64,000 nucleotides of DNA from Deroplatys truncata (Eukaryota; Arthropoda; Insecta; Mantodea; Mantidae). Position numbers and translations under genes: made by a program. Positions within the stretch are counted from its first letter, which is position 1, and each line of letters starts with the position of its first letter. The stretch covers positions 262,827,816 through 262,891,815 of the forward strand of contig CM060975.1 of assembly GCA_030765065.1 (NCBI GenBank), written 5' to 3'. Below, in pieces: positions 60,021 to 64,000 of this stretch. The notes beneath the pieces are model-generated. The model searched no databases. It was not told the DNA's origin and worked only from the letters and a program-made list of their open reading frames with translations.

Positions 60021-60767
60021 CACACATATTCTGACAACGGAAATATAAATAACGTTTCCTGGAGGAGCGTGTTCTTTCTCCAGCACCTTGCCTAATCCTC
60101 GGCTATTCTTTGGTCCTGTGTGTCACATTACCCCTCAAACTTTCTAAACTGGATATAACCCAATCCATAGGGTTTCGGGAAGCTTCAAGGTCAAAAACAT
60201 TCTGAGATTATCCCAACGCTCCAAGAGGGAAACGGGAGCCCATCCTGAACCCAAATAATTAAAAGAATAATAACAGGCATAGACTATTTAGCCTTACAGA
60301 AATCAAAGAGAACAGGAAAATATACACCTTTCCAAATATATGGATGGACTAACCACATACCAAACAGGACATCTATTTACCCCAAGAAGAATCGAAAACA
60401 CTGGGATAGGGCAATCCCCTAGTGCATGGGAAGAGCTAGTGTTCCCTTTGCTTTAACACTTCATAGGGAAATGTATACTCTGCCAACCTATGTTGCTCGC
60501 TGGGATCCTCACGGAGGTTGCACCCACAAGGAGTATGAGAACACACTGTGTCACCACTCTGCTCTAACGATGTCCGAAGATCCTTCGCCATCGTTCAGCG
60601 ACCTGGAAAACCACGCATATAAGCGGACAAGCCCACAAATGGCACCGAGCTCAGATGACTTTAATCTCCCTCTTGGTAACAGCCACTTAACTGAGAGTCT
60701 CGGGAGTACGATCACTTTCTGGTAATAGATCGATTTAGCCAAGAGAGATCTACCCAGGCGTTTCCTA
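60021..60767 (-). mobile_element. R2-II 5' piece
   Basis: 60021-60180 matches the R2-II pre-RT segment (compare 24.18-24.36 kb), then jumps at about 60185 to the 5' region (compare 43.87-44.46 kb), losing the fingers and Myb domain. The 5' terminus reads AGGAAACGCCTGGGTAGA (60766-60749), a diverged version of the R2-II/III 5' block. Confidence 0.75.
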
Positions 60768-60911
60768 TTATCTGAGGATGAACCCCTGATTTCCGAGTAA
60801 TGAAAGTGCTCGTCTTCATAATTCTGATCATTATTTTATTCTAAGACAGGCCACTTAACTTTAAATTAAAAGTAAAAGAAACGCAACACCCAAACGAACT
60901 AAAAACAAAAA
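60768..60911 (-). mobile_element. Probable R2-I 5' scrap
   Basis: The last 80-100 bases resemble the R2-I 5' terminus (TTATTTTATTCTAAGACAGG and the closing AAAAACAAAAAG), followed by TAGCCTCAA of the next R2-II. It is the fourth instance of the R2-II 3' / R2-I 5' junction. The leftward limit is vague. Confidence 0.5.
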
Positions 60912-61254
60912 GTAGCCTCAATAAAGAAATTCGGCGCGCAGGAGGCTCATAGCCATTGCTTTAAATCAACTAAAAAGTTAAAATATTTAAAACAACTCAA
61001 AACTAAATATCATGCACTCGCCTCACCGGAACATTCGCATAATCTAAGAAGAAGCTATGGTTGTTTATGCTCAACTTCAGTATGTTCATTACTATGACCC
61101 CTATATCTCTGCGAGTGAAGCACCAGAACCTCAAGACGTCCCTGGTCTCCGGCGGTACTGACCCCCTCGATGCAAACACCTATGGTTGAACAGAAAAATG
61201 CTCAATCCAGGGTGAATGGCTCAAATTGGGGTGTCGAGTTGTTGATATTTCTCG

Positions 61255-61294
<40 letters not shown>

Positions 61295-62187
61295 CGACAA
61301 GGACTCTCCATCCTCATACCTGATGGTGGCGTCGATGACGAAGGCTTCGGCATCTCGAACTAATACCAGGTCGGGCTTCAGGCGCTGTCTATCTACGGCC
61401 AGGAATGGTGTTTTTCATGATACACCGTCGTTGGAGGATTATTTGATTTAATCCATTCTTCATCTCGTTTACCACGGTGTCATGTCTTCTTATTCTTGCG
61501 GGCTTAGTGGAAACACACAGGCCAAGAATATAACTTGTCTCCACCGCAGCACCGCAACCGGCAGTTGACATCCGCTTGGGGATTATATCGAGACTCGACG
61601 ATTCTGCATGATTGTGTGTTTGTTCGGAGTTTGAGTGCCTCTGTAAACCTCTATGCCTTAAGCAGCCAAGGTTTCAGGAGCCACCCATTACCAATAGTAT
61701 CGCCATAAAATTTCCCTATCCCTTTACCCATTGAAAGTCAAGATGTCCATTTACCCCACTCTCTGACTTTCAACGACAGTTTATGTGCATTGATGTCGTT
61801 AAGTGTGCACGGCCACTGCAGGCCCAAGGTCCGGGAGACATGGAGTCTTAATGTTAAATTATCCCCCTCTAAAACGGACTTAACCAAATCATTCCGATGT
61901 AGCAAGGTCTCCCAGCGCGCAAATACGCTAGGAGGACCAGATCCGCCATTTTTGGCATCCCCAGGCTCCCGTCCCGTTTGCGACTGTAGAAAAACCCTGT
62001 TGCCACTGACTTGGGTAGATGAAAAATACGCTTGATAACAAGCCGAGGCTTGTTTTCAATGTCTTAAAGGGAGGTTCCAAAGTTAATAGGTACATGAACT
62101 TAGGCACAATGTACCTTAATAGGAGCTCCATCTTTTGCAATGGTTTCAGGGGCAAGCCGGCACAACGCTCGGCTGCGGCTATGATCT
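60912..62187 (-). mobile_element. R2-II-like 3' piece, 5' truncated
   Basis: The minus strand reads the thumb (KPLQKMELLLRYIVPKFMYL, 62155-62095), then the endonuclease: LGLCVSTKPARIRRHDTVVN (about 61480-61545), LKPDLVLVRDAEAFVIDATI and RYEDGESLSKA (about 61295-61390), the 3' tail and the terminus TTTATTGAGGC. It begins abruptly at 62187 after R2-IV sequence, as expected of a 5'-truncated copy. The frame is interrupted by a (TC)n array just after the SLSKA codons. Confidence 0.75.
61258..61291 (+). repeat. (TC)n microsatellite inside the R2-II endonuclease
   Basis: About 16 TC units; on the minus strand they read alternating Glu and Arg directly after the SLSKAE codons of the endonuclease. 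In other copies this position has GCAGAGACTG-like coding sequence. Confidence 0.92.
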
Positions 62188-62619
62188 AACACACGTGTGC
62201 TTATTTTCGCGTTCGGGAGCGCGTTCCCAGAACCTTATTTAAGTTAAAAAAATTTAAAAACATTCTTGGGTCATTATTTTAAAACAACAACAAAAACCAA
62301 CTAATTAAATACGATATAATTCAAAAATTCTAATAATTACTAGATCTACCTTCGGGTCAATTGATCCTTCTTTTATTTCCTACGGTAAACTAGAACTACT
62401 GTCCCTTGATAAAATTCTTTCTAAACAATTATCTGCCTCGCTTATTCTGAAGCTGACGAAAGTATACTAACTACTTACTATACATATCGATAACGATTTA
62501 AGCTATTAAATTTGTTCTTGAATATACGTTTACCTATTCATTCGCGCCCTCAAGAAAGGAACTGTGGATCATTAACCCCCCTTTTTAAGATGAATAAAGC
62601 TAAATTCTCCAGTTCGCGT

Positions 62620-63249
62620 TTACTGAACCCCAAATCCTTTAAAGTATTTCTGGCTTCGAGGGTAACAGATCCCCTTGACCCGAACACTAGTGTTGCCATA
62701 ATAACTATGAATGTTCTTCAGGTTTGGATAAATTAACCTTAATGAGGATTCAAGATTTCTATAGTTTTCCACCTTTTCTAACTGGGCGAAGTTCAACGAA
62801 TCTTTATCTTCGTATCTAACCGTCACATCTATTATTTGGGCAACATCATTCTCGATTTTAACTATGTCAGGCTTTAGCATCTCTGAATCATTGATTCTAA
62901 AGGAATGCTCATGATAAAGGGTAGCTGCCTCGGAAGACATTTCGATTTTTCTCTTTACCCTTAAAAGCAATTCATCATGCCTCTTTATACGCGCTGGTTT
63001 TGTTGATACGCATAAACATAATATGTGACCGGCTGTTTCAAATCCCCCCTGACATCTCCTACAATTAGTATCTACGTTTGGCTTGTATCTCTGTTCTACC
63101 ATCCTGCAGGCTTGCGTGTTGGTGTCTCTGAAAGCGCTCCCTACTTGGCCATTCCAAGGATTGACGTACTTCCCGAGGTATCTGAGAAAGTCGTCTGGCT
63201 TGGCCACTGGGATCCGCCATTGCCCAAGTCTTCCTACCGACAACAACAT
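62620..63249 (-). pseudogene. R2-IV thumb-endonuclease fusion frame
   Basis: A 209-codon frame runs VAKPDDFLRYLGKYVNPWNG, then jumps in frame to TNTQACRMVEQRY and the endonuclease: CCHC unit CRRCQGGFETAGHILCLC, STKPARIKRHDELLLRVKRK, MLKPDIVKIENDVAQIIDVT, VRYEDKDSLN. Compared with R2-III about 250 residues of thumb are missing between VGSAFRD and TNTQ. The CCHC residues, the KRHD stretch and both catalytic acids are intact, the best endonuclease in the window. No start or promoter is evident, so it is a decaying remnant. Confidence 0.8.
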
Positions 63250-63325
63250 GGAAGCAGGAGGATTTCAATGATGACACTCCAAGTCCTAAAGGTCGGAGAC
63301 CATTACAGAGCAGCTCTAACATTTT

Positions 63326-63766
63326 TTAAACCTCCTCCGGGCCCCTACCCACCAGAACTATGTCGTTAGCAAATGCTAAGATGTTAAGTCGTTTGTTATC
63401 AAACGACAAACCCGTGGGTATATCAGTCACTCGTCTCAATAACGGATCGATAGTAAGATTAAATAACAGGGGAGAAAGGGGATCTCCCTGGTTAAGAATA
63501 TAACGATTAGCTTCTTCCACCCAAAAATCCATGTCCTGTCCATAGTCGACCCCTCCTTCCAGCCACCCCGGAGAACGGAAAACCTCGGTGTCTTCTAAAG
63601 GAACACCAGACGGCCCCGCCACACCAGGAGGCCTCTCAGGGGGAGCCAGTGACAAGGGCTCCGACGGACCATGTTCCCCTTTGTGACTATCAGTTATATT
63701 TTCAGTCACAGCGTCGCCCATTCTTTGATCGACTAACGCATCCCTCGATAGAACTTTGGAGGCCAA
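63326..63766 (-). pseudogene. R2-IV linker-RT fusion frame
   Basis: A 146-codon frame starts in the post-Myb linker (SKVLSRDALVDQRMGDAV, Pro-rich PPERPPGVAGPSG) and passes at about codon 92 (YILNQGDPLSPLLFNLTIDP) directly into the RT QGDPL motif, then LAFANDIVLVGRGPEEV. RT motifs 0 to A are therefore deleted in frame. The FADD box reads FAND. It stops just after this box, and the next frame (63249-62620) is shifted. Confidence 0.75.
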
Positions 63767-63800
63767 CTTAAAACGTTGGTATTTAATTTGATCGATGGTA

Positions 63801-63903
63801 ATAAGAGTAAAAGTTACTCCCGCCGTTTACCTGCCCTTGCTTGAATTTCTTCAAATTGTCATTCAGAGCACTGGGCAGAAATTGCATTGCGTCAACACCC
63901 GCT
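63801..63903 (-). rRNA. 28S rRNA fragment, upstream flank of R2-IV
   Basis: The minus strand reads GGGTGTTGACGCAATGCAAT, then TTCTGCCCAGTGCTCTGAAT, GAAATTCAAGCAAGGGCAGG and TAAACGGCGGGAGTAACTTT, ending near TCTTA at the R2 cleavage point. It is the same 28S interval as 49352-49460, in the same orientation and ending at the same place. Confidence 0.88.
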
Positions 63904-64000
63904 CGGGTTCTCGATTCAAAATGGAGGACTTTAAATGATAAAAAAAATTGGAACTATAATTTTCACTTTAAGGGGTCCCATTGTTCCACCTTCTATCAAT
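63904..64000. other. Unassigned DNA at window edge
   Basis: After the 28S fragment comes TCTCGATTCAAAATGGAGG and AT-rich sequence with no recognised homology. Too short to interpret. Confidence 0.4.

Larger units (their letters stand above)
62188..63800 (-). mobile_element. R2-IV, 5'-truncated and internally deleted, joined to 28S
   Basis: It begins at 63800 directly after the 28S upstream flank, inside the Myb domain (TIDQIKYQRFKLASKVL). This is the 5' truncation expected from incomplete target-primed reverse transcription. Two internal deletions remove the RT front half and the thumb, leaving frames of 146 and 209 codons. The endonuclease and tail (TLVFGSRGSVTLEARNTL near 62620-62680) and an AT-rich 3' UTR follow. 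Its sequence differs from the other three R2 groups. Confidence 0.82.

Noticed and set aside
14984-63903. A functional rDNA unit
   Set aside because: Only fragments of about 67-110 bp of 28S remain, with substitutions; no 18S, 5.8S or long 28S is visible.

Overview
The window looks like arthropod, most likely insect, repeat-rich DNA. R1-clade and R2-clade non-LTR retrotransposons lie next to recognisable pieces of arthropod-type 28S rRNA, and I see no intact host gene, bacterial operon, tRNA or CRISPR. Nearly all coding-like sequence is dead transposable-element sequence, broken by stops, frameshifts and deletions. The names R2-I to R2-IV are mine, for sequence groups visible inside the window only.

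Layout. From 1 to about 15 kb the DNA is AT-rich and mostly unrecognised. It holds a non-LTR scrap (1-270), a tRNA-derived SINE candidate (4.6-4.8 kb), a fold-back DNA transposon with a mariner-like scrap (5.0-5.6 kb), a GC-rich region resembling a retrotransposon ORF1 (6.2-7.5 kb), a solo-LTR-like repeat with target-site duplications (9.72-10.66 kb) and a diverged long inverted repeat (13.96-14.61 kb).

From about 15 kb to the end the window is a minus-strand graveyard of R2-type elements carrying C2H2 zinc fingers, a Myb-like domain, reverse transcriptase and a restriction-like endonuclease. Reading the minus strand from right to left: 28S fragment, 5'-truncated R2-IV, R2-II pieces, an I/Jockey-like element inserted on the plus strand, R2-I pieces (interrupted by a solo LTR and a PIF/Harbinger-like element), an R2-II piece, 28S fragment, R2-III (the best reverse transcriptase, interrupted by an R1 scrap), a nearly complete R2-II, R2-I 5' end (with a solo LTR), R2-II 3' end, a Tc1/mariner, R2-I copy B, 28S fragment, an R1 element, R2-II 5' half, R2-I copy A, 28S fragment. 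All R2, R1 and 28S pieces share one orientation, as in an rDNA unit with R2 and R1 at their usual 28S sites.

The main signals are four 28S fragments that stop exactly at the canonical R2 insertion point; an R2 - 28S - R1 order at 25-30 kb; an R2-II/R2-I head-to-tail junction repeated four times; and a set of datable nested insertions. These include an RTE-like element shared by two R2-I copies, a hAT-like MITE in only one of them, a mariner whose empty site survives elsewhere, and a solo LTR that landed in two R2-I copies. The simplest reading, which is inference, is a decayed and rearranged relic of R1/R2-loaded rDNA.
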